DNA of 64,000 nt. Source: Ferribacterium limneticum (GTDB taxonomy: Bacteria; Pseudomonadota; Gammaproteobacteria; Burkholderiales; Rhodocyclaceae). The notes under the pieces are model-generated. The model was not told where the DNA came from. It saw only the letters and a program-made list of their open reading frames with translations, and did no database searches. A program made the position numbers and the translations under genes. Where the stretch lies: contig NZ_CP075190.1 in the NCBI RefSeq assembly GCF_020510585.1, positions 1,178,501 to 1,242,500 on the forward strand, written 5' to 3'. Shown here piece by piece: positions 8,628-18,290 of this stretch. Within the stretch, counting starts at the first letter, position 1, and every line of letters begins with the position of its first letter.

Positions 8628-8963
8628 TTATTCCAGTGCCAGAATCCACTGGATGGCGGCCTTGAGGTCGTCGTCGCTGATCTTGTCGGCCGGGTGCGGC
8701 AGCATCGGGACTGTACCCCAGTTGCCAGAACCGCCGGCGCGGACTTTGTCGAACAGCTTGCCGGGGGCGCTCTTGTCGCCCTTGTACTTGGCGGCGACTT
8801 CCTTGTAGGGCGGGCCGACGCGCTTCTGGTCGACGGTGTGGCAGGCGACGCAGCGGGCTTTCTTGACGATGGCTTCGCCGTCGGCGGCCTGGGCCGGTGA
8901 GGTGGCGATGAAGAGGGCGGCTGCGAGCAGAGGCAGCAGGGTGGTGCTCAGTTGCATGTTCAT
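8628..8963 (-). CDS. Cytochrome c551-type monohaem protein
   Basis: A 111-residue exported cytochrome. Signal peptide about 1-26, ending SPAQA; CVACH haem motif near residue 38; Met ligand likely in the PMLPHP segment; C-terminal AAIQWILALE helix typical of class I small cytochromes. The ATG at 8963 has AAGGAA upstream. It follows the DUF779 gene by 17 nt, suggesting cotranscription with the aldehyde dehydrogenase unit and a role in carrying electrons from periplasmic oxidations. Confidence 0.9.
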   Translation of the reverse strand: MNMQLSTTLLPLLAAALFIATSPAQAADGEAIVKKARCVACHTVDQKRVGPPYKEVAAKYKGDKSAPGKLFDKVRAGGSGNWGTVPMLPHPADKISDDDLKAAIQWILALE

Positions 8964-8980
8964 GTGAATGATTCCTTGGA

Positions 8981-9352
8981 TTAAACGAGGCCAGCCGCCT
9001 GCAGTTCGGCCCATTCGGCATCGGTGAACAGCCGTGAACGGGTGTGGAATGCCTTGCCGGTGTTGCCTTCGAGCGAGAAGGTGCCGCCCGATCCGTCGAT
9101 GACGTCGATGATCAGTTGTGTGTGCTTCCAGTACTCGTATTGCGAGGCGCTGATGTAGAAGGGCACGCCGCCGATGTCGCCAAGATGGACGTCGTAGGCG
9201 CCGATGGTGAGGTCGGTGGGCAGATAGCAGTTGGCAGCGCTGTTGTCGCAACAGCCGCCGGACTGGTGGAACATGAGTTCCGGACCGTATTTCTGTTTCA
9301 GGAGTGCGATGAGTTCAAGCGTTGCCGGCGTACAAATGACACGATCGACCAT
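8981..9352 (-). CDS. DUF779 protein
   Basis: A 123-residue protein of the DUF779 family, which is usually encoded next to aldehyde dehydrogenases, as here. It has a conserved FHQSGGCCDNSAANCY motif, suggestive of metal or redox chemistry, and IGGVPFYIS / WKHTQLIIDV segments. The function is unproven. A perfect hairpin with a T-run lies between it and the aldehyde dehydrogenase, so its expression may be lower or conditional. A strong AGGAG site precedes the ATG. Confidence 0.9.
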   Translation of the reverse strand: MVDRVICTPATLELIALLKQKYGPELMFHQSGGCCDNSAANCYLPTDLTIGAYDVHLGDIGGVPFYISASQYEYWKHTQLIIDVIDGSGGTFSLEGNTGKAFHTRSRLFTDAEWAELQAAGLV

Positions 9353-9363
9353 GTTTTTCTCCT

Positions 9364-9390
9364 AAAAAAGGGGGGCGGTTGCCCGCCCCC
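9364..9390 (-). terminator. Intrinsic terminator or attenuator between aldehyde dehydrogenase and DUF779
   Basis: On the minus strand an 8-bp all-GC stem (GGGGGCGG / CCGCCCCC, loop TTGC) is followed by CTTTTTT. It sits directly upstream of the DUF779 ribosome site, between genes that usually travel together. Confidence 0.85.
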
Positions 9391-9436
9391 AAGAGTTGCC
9401 CGCAAATCTATGCGGCCAGTGGAGGAGATGCCCGGT

Positions 9437-10957
<1,521 letters not shown>

Positions 10958-11073
10958 GTTTGTCTCCAGTGTTCTTGAATGAAGTTGGAAATTGGTAATT
11001 CAAAGGGCTAACTCGAAGCCGGCAGATTCGGTTGATTCCTGAAATGACCTGCCGTGACTCGTGCCTGTTAATG

Positions 11074-11089
11074 TGCATGCCGTGTGCCA
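11074..11089 (-). promoter_or_regulatory. Sigma-54 promoter of aldehyde dehydrogenase
   Basis: On the minus strand TGGCACACGGCATGCA fits the -24/-12 consensus with correct 10-bp GG-GC spacing. The transcript should start near 11063, giving a leader of about 105 nt. Confidence 0.85.
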
Positions 11090-11103
11090 GCCCGGCCAGT
11101 TTC

Positions 11104-11137
11104 ACGGTCAACCGGAAAAAATGGCTAATTTTCAAAT
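11104..11137 (+). repeat. 34-bp dispersed repeat, copy 4
   Basis: ACGGTCAACCGG, six A, then a TGGCTAATTTTCAAAT tail. It lies between the sigma-54 promoter and its proposed enhancer. Confidence 0.88.
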
Positions 11138-11231
11138 ACTTGGTCTGATTTTGATACTGGTTGTCACAACCTGGAGCGGGGATGGCGTGATCAACGGCTC
11201 AACAGGTGTTTAGTTTTGGAGCAGCCGAATT

Positions 11232-11246
11232 TGCGACACTGTCGCA
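11232..11246. promoter_or_regulatory. Candidate enhancer (UAS) for the sigma-54 activator
   Basis: Perfect palindrome TGCGACACTGTCGCA, centred 163 bp upstream of the -12 GC of the aldehyde dehydrogenase promoter. The same 9-bp core GACACTGTC occurs 166 bp upstream of the pedH-like promoter. Confidence 0.65.
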
Positions 11247-11289
11247 GCTCGGGAAGGTCCGGCGGTATTCCGCCGCTGGTGGGCAAAGC

Positions 11290-11312
11290 AAAACCGGCCA
11301 CGCGGGCCGGTT
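11290..11312 (-). terminator. Terminator of the Cache/PAS kinase gene
   Basis: Minus-strand stem AACCGGCC / GGCCGGTT with a 5-nt loop, followed by a T-rich stretch (TTTTGCTTTG). Confidence 0.8.
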
Positions 11313-11331
11313 CCTTGTGCCGTGCTGGGGT

Positions 11332-14300
11332 TTATGTCGCGAGTGCTTTTGCCTCGCCGGGCTCCGGTTGTCGCCGCGGAATCTCGACACGGAAGCAGCT
11401 GCCGACGCCGACTTCGCTACGCACTTCGAGTTTGCCGTGGTGTTTCTGGACGATGCTGTAGGCCAGTGAAAGGCCAAGGCCCGTGCCCTTGCCGACGGCC
11501 TTGGTAGTGAAGAAGGGGTCGAAGATGCGTTTGAGGTTTTCGGGCGGGATGCCCCGGCCGGTATCGGCGATTTCGACCCAGACCGCATCGTTCGTGGTGC
11601 CGGTGCGAAGGGTGATGGTGCCGTGCGTTTCGATGGCCTGGGCCGCATTGACCAGCAGGTTCATGAATACCTGGTTCAACTGCGAGCCGAGACATTCGAT
11701 GCCGGGGATGCCGGCGTATTCCTTGACGATATCAGCCTTGAACTTGATTTCGTTGGTGACGATGTTCAGCGTGCTGTCCAGACCTTGCTCCAGATTGGCC
11801 ACGGCCCAGTCCATGCTGTCGATCCGCGAGAAGTCCTTGAGATCCTGGACGATCCGGGTGACCCGGCTGATCCCTTCGCGCGACTCCTTGAGCAGGCTAT
11901 GGATATCCTCTCCCATGAAATCCAGGTCGGCCTGTGCCTTGATGCTGGCGATATTGGCGTTGATTTCAGGGTGTTCGGCGAGTATCGGGTCGGCTGCACC
12001 ATAGGCCCGGATGACCTCGAGCAGTTCATCGACATAGGTTTTCAGGGTGCCCAGATTGGAGTTCACGAAGCCGATCGGGTTGTTGATCTCGTGGGCGACG
12101 CCGGCCGCCAATTGTCCGATCGAGGCCATCTTTTCCGATTGCAGTAGCTGGTTCTGGGCATTTTCCAGCTGTTCGTTCAGGGTCTTCAGATGTTCGTAGT
12201 TTTGCTTCAGTTCGACTTCCTGGCGCTTGCGTTCACTGATGTCCTCGAGCACGGCGATGTAGTGACTGATTTCCCCTTTGGCGTTGAATAGTGGCGTGAC
12301 CATCTGGTTGGCCGTGTACAGGCTGCCGTCCTTGCGCCGGTTGACGATGTCGCCGCGCCAGGTTTTGCCGGCCGAGATGCTTTGCCAGAAGTGCCGGTAG
12401 AACACCGCATCCTGCGTCCCGGAGTTGAACAGGTGGGGTGGCTGGCCAAGCAATTCCACGTTGGTATAGCCGGAAAGCACGGTAAAGGAGCGATTGACCC
12501 AGATGATCTTGCCGGCAGCATCGGTGATCATCACCGCATTGCCGATTTCGGCCAGGGCGAGGTCGAAGAGGGCGAGCCTCTCTTGGCGCAGGGCGGATTC
12601 CAGCGTGCTGACCAGGCGGTTGGCAGTGGACAGCAGGCGTTGCTGGAGCAGGCTGTCTTCGAATTGATCGGCTTCCTTGCCGTATAGCGCGAGAACGCCC
12701 CAGGGGTCGCCATGGATTTTCAGGGGCAGCAGAACGGCGCTGTTGGCGGCGGGTGCCTGCGGGCTCGTCTTGCAGAGTTGGCGGCTCTCGTCAGCGAGAG
12801 AAATTACCTGATGCTGGCCGCTGGTCATGACCTCAGCCAGTGGCAGATAGGCCGAGGCATCACCGTCGTCGCTGGCGACATGCTCGATGCCGGCGTCAGT
12901 CACGCTCCCTGATGCGGCGGCCAGGGAAAGCTTGCCCTCGCGGTCGGTAACCGCAATGCAGGCAGCCTCGAGATTGAAAATAGGCAGGATGCCATCGCAG
13001 AAAATTTGCGCGATGGCCCGCGAATCGACGCCCCAGCGCATGAGTACCGTGCCCAGTTGCAGGAACAGTTCCTCGTCCATCTTGATGCGCATTTGCTCGG
13101 AAACGTCCTTGGCATAGACGGCAACGCTTTCGACGACACCGTTGTCGTCCTTGACCGGATAGAGGTTGTTGTCAAACCAGGTCGAACCGCGCTGATCCTG
13201 GAAACGGATGACTTCCCCGCTATCGACGGCAGCTTGCATCATGGCACCGCGGGTTTTGGCCAACTCGGGCGGCATGTGGTCAAGAAAGTTTGTCCTGATC
13301 ATCTGCTGCGGCGTTTTTCCGAAGCGGCGGGCAGCGAAGGTATTGATCTCGAGAACCGTGGCATCCGGTGCCAGCAGCAGCACAGCTTCGTCGGTGGCGT
13401 CGAGCAGGCCGTGCATGCGGTTCTTGCTCTCGTTGATGATCTTTTCGATCCGCCGGCGCTCGACCAGTTCTGCATCCAGTTTCAGGTTCGCTTCGCGCAG
13501 GCTGGCCGTCCGCCGCGAAACTTCTTGCTCGAGGCCTTCCTGGTGCTTGAGTAGCGCCTCGTCGCGGGCCTCGATGTGATCAAGCATTTCGTTGAAATTG
13601 CCGGCCAGTTCGGCGATTTCACTACCGCCATCGACGGCGAGGCGTTGCTTGAGTCCGGCGTCGCCCCGGGCGATGTCATGCATGGCGCGCATCGTGGCTT
13701 TCAGCGGAACGGTGATGCTGCGGGCGATCAGGCTGGCCAGGAGCAGCAAGGTGGTGGTAATCGCGAGCAGCAGCACGAGGTGCTGGATGGCCCGAGTCTG
13801 GATTGTGGTATCGATGTCGTCGATGTAGATCCCGGAACCGATAGTCCAGCCCCAGGGAGCAAAACCTTTGACATAGGAAAGCTTGGGGAATCTGCCCGGT
13901 GTGCTTTTGCCGTCCGGATTGACCTTGTACCACGGGTAGGTGACGTAGCCTTGCCCAGTTTGTGCGACCAGTTCGGCGAAAGCCTGCAGCAGGTTTTTCT
14001 TGCCGTCGGTCCGAACAAATGGCCCTTCCGTACTATTCCGCATGCTGGTGACGCAGTTGTATTTGTCGTCCTGCAGCAGTTGCCCGTCGAGCTCCGGCGA
14101 AATCGGATGCATGATCATGCGCGATGGAATCTGGTTATCGTTGATCCAGAAATAGTCCTTGCCGTTGTAGCGCAGCCCCTTGATCGTGGCCATGGCCGCA
14201 GCCTGGGCGGCTTCCCGGCTCAGGCTGCCGGTTCGTTCGAGTTCCTGATAATGGGCCAGGACGGCATGGGCGCTTTCGACCAGTTGCCGGATGCTGTCTT

Positions 14301-14433
14301 CCTTTTCCTGGTGCAGGGTATCCCTGAGAGTGGTGACATCGAGGGCGCTGGTCAGCAGGATGCTGCCGATGAAAATGGCAACAATGCCCCAGATCCGATT
14401 GCGGATGCTGAGGCGATTCAATGGCGCAAACAT
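11332..14433 (-). CDS. Membrane sensor histidine kinase with Cache, HAMP, PAS and GAF domains
   Basis: About 1033 residues. Membrane helix about 13-33, a periplasmic single-Cache domain (KDYFWIND ... [17 protein letters not shown]) to about 200, a second helix, then HAMP (about 225-280) and a coiled coil. Next come PAS (about 325-435), GAF (about 450-600) and PAS with PAC (about 615-740). The transmitter has [13 protein letters not shown] around the phospho-His, followed by an ATPase domain with [20 protein letters not shown] and GTGLGLSL. No receiver is fused or adjacent. ATG at 14433 (AGGGAGA site) is preferred over an upstream in-frame start. The ligand is unknown; such Cache domains often bind carboxylates. 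Confidence 0.92.
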   Translation of the reverse strand: MFAPLNRLSIRNRIWGIVAIFIGSILLTSALDVTTLRDTLHQEKEDSIRQLVESAHAVLAHYQELERTGSLSREAAQAAAMATIKGLRYNGKDYFWINDNQIPSRMIMHPISPELDGQLLQDDKYNCVTSMRNSTEGPFVRTDGKKNLLQAFAELVAQTGQGYVTYPWYKVNPDGKSTPGRFPKLSYVKGFAPWGWTIGSGIYIDDIDTTIQTRAIQHLVLLLAITTTLLLLASLIARSITVPLKATMRAMHDIARGDAGLKQRLAVDGGSEIAELAGNFNEMLDHIEARDEALLKHQEGLEQEVSRRTASLREANLKLDAELVERRRIEKIINESKNRMHGLLDATDEAVLLLAPDATVLEINTFAARRFGKTPQQMIRTNFLDHMPPELAKTRGAMMQAAVDSGEVIRFQDQRGSTWFDNNLYPVKDDNGVVESVAVYAKDVSEQMRIKMDEELFLQLGTVLMRWGVDSRAIAQIFCDGILPIFNLEAACIAVTDREGKLSLAAASGSVTDAGIEHVASDDGDASAYLPLAEVMTSGQHQVISLADESRQLCKTSPQAPAANSAVLLPLKIHGDPWGVLALYGKEADQFEDSLLQQRLLSTANRLVSTLESALRQERLALFDLALAEIGNAVMITDAAGKIIWVNRSFTVLSGYTNVELLGQPPHLFNSGTQDAVFYRHFWQSISAGKTWRGDIVNRRKDGSLYTANQMVTPLFNAKGEISHYIAVLEDISERKRQEVELKQNYEHLKTLNEQLENAQNQLLQSEKMASIGQLAAGVAHEINNPIGFVNSNLGTLKTYVDELLEVIRAYGAADPILAEHPEINANIASIKAQADLDFMGEDIHSLLKESREGISRVTRIVQDLKDFSRIDSMDWAVANLEQGLDSTLNIVTNEIKFKADIVKEYAGIPGIECLGSQLNQVFMNLLVNAAQAIETHGTITLRTGTTNDAVWVEIADTGRGIPPENLKRIFDPFFTTKAVGKGTGLGLSLAYSIVQKHHGKLEVRSEVGVGSCFRVEIPRRQPEPGEAKALAT

Positions 14434-14585
14434 GATGATCTCCCTCTCCACGGATTGCGGCCGGGTATTCACTGAAAGCAATGACATCCCGTCTCTACCG
14501 GACGAACAGCGCGACGCTACACCATCCGCTGCCGCCAGTATCTACCGGGGCCAGCCTGTCGGCAAATGAAAATCAAATCGGCAAC

Positions 14586-14608
14586 AAAAACCGGCCACGC
14601 GGGCCGGT
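14586..14608 (-). terminator. Terminator of the double-Cache protein gene
   Basis: Minus-strand stem ACCGGCC / GGCCGGT followed by TTTTTG. It is nearly identical to the terminator at 11290. Confidence 0.75.
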
Positions 14609-14621
14609 GTGGGGCATTCCT

Positions 14622-14655
14622 ACGGTCAACCGGAATTTTCGCCCAATTCTGAAAT
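14622..14655 (+). repeat. 34-bp dispersed repeat, copy 5
   Basis: ACGGTCAACCGG, AATTTT as the A/T tract, then CGCCCAATTCTGAAAT. It lies between the double-Cache gene stop and its terminator. Confidence 0.88.
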
Positions 14656-14676
14656 GCCTGAATTGCGCGTTGCCGC

Positions 14677-15531
14677 TCAGTCGAGGTAGTAACCAACCCC
14701 GAGCAGGCTGTTGTCGACGCGCTGGATAAAGGTGCGCTTGCGCTCGACGGCATTGGTAACCGGATTGCGCCAGACGTAGTCGACGACACCGGTGCCCTTG
14801 CTTCTCGCCAGATCGATCATTTCCTGAATCAGGGCGTGGCCTTCGACATCGTGGAGATCGCGCGCGTCGGTGCCGGTCCACGCCGGGTTCACGCCGTGCG
14901 CTTCAAACTTTCCGGTGTCGAGATTGACCGCGAAGACGTAGAGGTCGTCATGCACGAAGGCACCCTTGGTGTCGTTGAAAGCCGTTGTGGCCTTGCTCAA
15001 GCCGTTCTGGATGGCGAAAGCGACGGCCTCGCCGAGCAACTTCTGGGCATCGATCGCCGTGGCGTGCGGCGAGTAGTAGCCAACGCCGAGGATGTAGTCG
15101 CCTTGACGGTACAGCCAGGCGTTCTTGGGCTCGACGTGATTGGTTTTGCGATTGAGCCAGACGTAGCGGATACGCGCCTCGGTCTGCTTGTCGGTGACGG
15201 CGATCATGTGCCGGAAGAGGGGAGTGCCCGAGGCATCGACGCTGTCGAGCACATTCATGCCGACCAGCGCCTCCGGTGCCGCGCCGTTGGCGATGTAGGT
15301 GCCTTGCCGGTCGATGACGTAAACGTAGAGGTCTTTCTTGACGAACGGCCCTTTGCGATTGCTGAAGGTCGACCATGATTTCTCGGGGCCGTTGGTCTGC
15401 AGGTATTTCACCGCTTGGTCGAACAAGGCGCGGGCTTCGCGCGGGGTGGCGCGCTCGCCGGCCGTTGCGACGCCGCAGCCCAGGGCCAGCAGGAGGCCGG
15501 CCAGGCGGACGGCGAGGGAGAAAGTGCTCAT
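14677..15531 (-). CDS. Periplasmic double-Cache protein without output domain
   Basis: A 284-residue exported protein: signal peptide about 1-25, then two similar Cache-type units (about 30-150 and 155-284). Each contains the sequence GPFVKKDLYVYVID or GAFVHDDLYVFAVN, a VWLNRKTN / VWRNPVTN strand and a closing LGVGYY. There is no membrane anchor or transmitter, so it senses or carries a ligand without signalling by itself. Its single-Cache relative is in the kinase just downstream on the same strand, which suggests a partner. ATG at 15531 is preferred over TTG at 15546. Confidence 0.85.
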   Translation of the reverse strand: MSTFSLAVRLAGLLLALGCGVATAGERATPREARALFDQAVKYLQTNGPEKSWSTFSNRKGPFVKKDLYVYVIDRQGTYIANGAAPEALVGMNVLDSVDASGTPLFRHMIAVTDKQTEARIRYVWLNRKTNHVEPKNAWLYRQGDYILGVGYYSPHATAIDAQKLLGEAVAFAIQNGLSKATTAFNDTKGAFVHDDLYVFAVNLDTGKFEAHGVNPAWTGTDARDLHDVEGHALIQEMIDLARSKGTGVVDYVWRNPVTNAVERKRTFIQRVDNSLLGVGYYLD

Positions 15532-15589
15532 ACGCGGAAACTCCAAAAGGGTTGGCCGGCAATCCGGCGCGGCTTGAATGTGCAGCGGA

Positions 15590-15967
15590 TTATTTCAGCG
15601 ACAGTATCCAGGAGACGAGCTGGCGCGTGTCATTGGCGCTGATGGCCACGGCGTTGGGCGGCATGGCGATGCCGGTAACCTTGTTTTTCCAGTGGCTGGA
15701 GTAGGGATTGGAGCCTTCCTGCACGACGCGGGTCAGGAAATCGGTGGCGCCGGGTTTGCCCCGGTATTGCTCGGACACATCTTTCCAGGCCGGGCCGATC
15801 GGCTTGCTGCCATCCGGATTGTCCTTGTGTTCGAGAGTGTGGCAGGTAAAGCAGCCGGCATGGGCCGCCAGTTTTTTCATCTTTTCATCGTTGGCGGCAT
15901 CGGCCCAAGCCGTTTGCGCAGCGGCAGCCAGTGCGGCGGTGATGATCAGTTGACGTAGTAATGACAT
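15590..15967 (-). CDS. Cytochrome c, class I small periplasmic type
   Basis: A 125-residue protein with a signal peptide (about 1-22), a CFTCH haem motif near residue 39, a GPAWKDVSEQYRG segment, a Met ligand in GIAMPPN and a C-terminal QLVSWILSLK helix. It resembles cytochromes c551/c5. GGGAG precedes the ATG. It sits upstream of the double-Cache gene with a 58-nt gap; both may be expressed with the quinoprotein system. Confidence 0.9.
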   Translation of the reverse strand: MSLLRQLIITAALAAAAQTAWADAANDEKMKKLAAHAGCFTCHTLEHKDNPDGSKPIGPAWKDVSEQYRGKPGATDFLTRVVQEGSNPYSSHWKNKVTGIAMPPNAVAISANDTRQLVSWILSLK

Positions 15968-16145
15968 GTTCTACTCCCAAAGGTTAAAAAGCCGGCTCAA
16001 AAATAACGCCGAGCGGCTCATTTGAAAAGGTGACAATGATCTCGACCCAAGAATTTTTTGAATTCGGCGGTGATGTTGAGTCCCTAAAGGCAAATCCTGC
16101 GCCAGCTAAGGTCATTGCGGGAAAAATCATTTGCCGGCATGGCTT

Positions 16146-16793
16146 TCAGGCGCCCAACGGTACTTGCATGTCGACCAGCCCATGCCGTGCAGCCAGGTGC
16201 AGCAGTTTGAAATCGTTGTCGGCATTGAGTTTCTGCCGGATCAGGGTGAGGTAATTCAACACCGTTTTCGGACTCAGGTGCATCGAACTGGCGATGCGGT
16301 TGGCCGATTCACCGTGCGCCAGCATGCGCAGCACTTCGAATTCGCGCGGTGTCAGGTGGGCGAGGCCGCCGTCGCCGTCGACCGCTTCTTCGGCCAGCAC
16401 TTGGGCGATTTCCGGGGAAAAGACGCGTTTGCCGGTGGCGATGCGGCGAATGCCGTCGATGACGTCGCCCGGCTCGCTGTATTTGGTCAGGTAGCCGAGC
16501 GCGCCGCTGCGCAGGGCCTGGGTGATGTGGCCGGCGCCTTCGTGCATTGAAAGGACGAGAACCTTGAGGCTGGGCTGGCGGGCCAGCATGCGGCGGATGG
16601 CTTCGATGCCGCTGCTGCCGCGCAGGCTGAGGTCGACCACGGCGACGTCGACGGCGAGGCGCGTGATCAGCGCATTGGCCTCGTCGGCGCTGGCTGCTTC
16701 GCCGACCACTTGCAGGCCGGGCTCGGCGTCGAGCAGGCGGCGATAGCCGGTGCGGACGACAGCGTGGTCATCGACCAGAATGATGCGGATCAT
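16146..16793 (-). CDS. NarL/FixJ-family response regulator
   Basis: A 215-residue regulator. The receiver (1-120) has the acidic pair D8/D9, phospho-acceptor D54 (VVDLSLRG) and K104 in YLTK. The C-terminal LuxR helix-turn-helix reads LTPREFEVLRMLAHGES ... LSPKTVLNYL. It overlaps the kinase gene by 4 nt and is divergent from the ExaA-like gene. I infer it controls that dehydrogenase through the inverted repeat at 18176, as AgmR/ErbR/PedR-type regulators do in pseudomonads. Confidence 0.92.
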   Translation of the reverse strand: MIRIILVDDHAVVRTGYRRLLDAEPGLQVVGEAASADEANALITRLAVDVAVVDLSLRGSSGIEAIRRMLARQPSLKVLVLSMHEGAGHITQALRSGALGYLTKYSEPGDVIDGIRRIATGKRVFSPEIAQVLAEEAVDGDGGLAHLTPREFEVLRMLAHGESANRIASSMHLSPKTVLNYLTLIRQKLNADNDFKLLHLAARHGLVDMQVPLGA

Positions 16794-18082
16794 CGTTGTT
16801 CCTCCTGTTGTTCTTCCTGGCTCATCGGCAAGCGGGCCTGAAGATGCAGCCCGATTGTTGCGTTATTTTCTATGTGCAGACTGCCCCCGGCCATTTCCAG
16901 CCTTTCCGCCATGCCGAGCAAGCCGCCACGGCGTGCCGGGCCGGCTTCGGGCAGACCTTTTCCATCGTCCTCTACGCTCAAGTACAGCGCCTTTCGTACC
17001 ACTTGAATGCGGATCCGGCAGTGCCGTGCTTCGCTATGGCGAACCACATTGGTCAGTCCTTCCTGCACCACGCGGTAGAGCACCAAGGCAGCCGCTTCGT
17101 CGAGCACGGGCAGTTCGGCCGGCATCTCAAGGCTAAACTTGATGCCGGACTCGCGCTGCTGCCAGCTCGTCACCAGTTCGCGCAGGGCGCTGGCCAGCCC
17201 CAGTGCATCCAGACCATGCGGGCGCAGGCGCTTGAGCATGGCGCGCAACTGCTCGCCGCTGGTCCGCACGTCGCGCCGGAGATCTCCGGCGCATTCGATG
17301 ATGCTTGGCGGCGCCAGCCGCGTTGCGTTGCGTTCGAGAAAGGCGGCGGTAACCCCGATGGCGGTCAGCGTTTGCCCCATCTCGTCATGCAATTCCCTTG
17401 CCAGTATGTGGCGTTCCTCTTCCTGTACCGCAATGAGCTGGCGGGCGAGCTGTTGCTGGGCGGCGCGGGACGCCTCCAGCTTGCCGGCCAGCGCGTCAAT
17501 GGCGCTGGCCACGCGACGAAATTCGCGCAGGGCAAAAGGCGGCATGGCGGCATTGGGGGCATTGTCGGCCAGACGCTGCAGGCCGGCTTCCAGCTCACGT
17601 ACCGGAGTCAGTGCGCGGTCGGCCGACCACCAGGCGACGAGCAGAGTTGCTCCAGAATAGAGCAGCAGGGTGATGCAAAGTCGAACAGTGTCGCCCAGGC
17701 GCTCCTCGATTTCGGAATTGGGGTTGGGTGCGATGTGCAGGGTTTGCTCACCCAGGCGGATGGTTTGCGCCGGTGTCGCGCTCGGGGCGATGCCGAGCAG
17801 GCCGGCAAGCCAGTGCGGCGTCGTGTCGGCAGCCGGCTGTGCCGAATCGAGGTGAATGCTCAGGTGGCGCAGGTGGGCGTCGCGCAGCAGGGCTTCCAGT
17901 TCTGCCCGGTCGCCGGGGGGCGCATTGCCCGCCTTGAGCAGGACGGTGACCAGCTGTTCGGAAGCGGCGACCTCGGCCTGAATGTCACCGCGCAGGGAAT
18001 GCAGGTTGATCAGTATGGCCATCAGCATGAGGCCGGCGAGCAGCCCGCCGAGCCAGATGACCAGCCGTTTTCGAAGATCCAT
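16790..18082 (-). CDS. Sensor histidine kinase (HisKA_3 type)
   Basis: About 430 residues. Helix 1 about 7-29, a periplasmic sensor of about 120 residues, helix 2 about 150-172, a HAMP-like linker, dimerisation/phospho-His box ARELHDEMGQTLTAIG, and an ATPase domain with VVRHSEARHC, DDGKGLPEAG and GLLGMAERLEMAGG. It forms a pair with the overlapping response regulator. ATG at 18082 is chosen because it begins the first membrane helix; the frame is open to 18196, but the extra residues are hydrophilic and overlap the proposed operator. Confidence 0.9.
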   Translation of the reverse strand: MDLRKRLVIWLGGLLAGLMLMAILINLHSLRGDIQAEVAASEQLVTVLLKAGNAPPGDRAELEALLRDAHLRHLSIHLDSAQPAADTTPHWLAGLLGIAPSATPAQTIRLGEQTLHIAPNPNSEIEERLGDTVRLCITLLLYSGATLLVAWWSADRALTPVRELEAGLQRLADNAPNAAMPPFALREFRRVASAIDALAGKLEASRAAQQQLARQLIAVQEEERHILARELHDEMGQTLTAIGVTAAFLERNATRLAPPSIIECAGDLRRDVRTSGEQLRAMLKRLRPHGLDALGLASALRELVTSWQQRESGIKFSLEMPAELPVLDEAAALVLYRVVQEGLTNVVRHSEARHCRIRIQVVRKALYLSVEDDGKGLPEAGPARRGGLLGMAERLEMAGGSLHIENNATIGLHLQARLPMSQEEQQEEQR

Positions 18083-18175
18083 GTGGTGCCAGTCTGTTTT
18101 GTATGGATGAGCTTTCTGCAGGTTTCGTACCTGCCCGCCATCAGCTCGGGAATTTTTCCCGGTTTGGCGGTGAGC

Positions 18176-18196
18176 TTGTCCCGAGACTTTGGACAA
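18176..18196. promoter_or_regulatory. Inverted repeat (operator candidate) upstream of exaA
   Basis: TTGTCC-N9-GGACAA, a perfect 6-bp inverted repeat. It is followed at 18207-18212 by TATACT, a possible -10 box. A 17-bp spacer puts the (poor) -35 position inside the repeat, as expected for an activator-dependent promoter. No sigma-54 motif is present here. Confidence 0.6.
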
Positions 18197-18290
18197 AGGC
18201 GCTTCCTATACTCGGCTCGCCTGTCGGGATGGATGGGCCGCCCCGATGTTTCGGGGGAGTCACGACACTACTTAGGAGACGAAAGAAAAA

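Larger units (their letters stand above)
10958..11331. other. Regulatory intergenic region of the aldehyde dehydrogenase
   Basis: 374 bp without a gene. From the gene outward it holds the leader, the sigma-54 promoter (11074), dispersed repeat copy 4 (11104), a small palindrome GGTTGTCACAACC (11159-11171), the enhancer-like TGCGACACTGTCGCA (11232) and the terminator of the upstream kinase gene (11290). Confidence 0.75.

Noticed and set aside
18083..18290. Search for a sigma-54 promoter before exaA
   Set aside because: No TGGCAC-N5-TTGC-like sequence is present on the plus strand.
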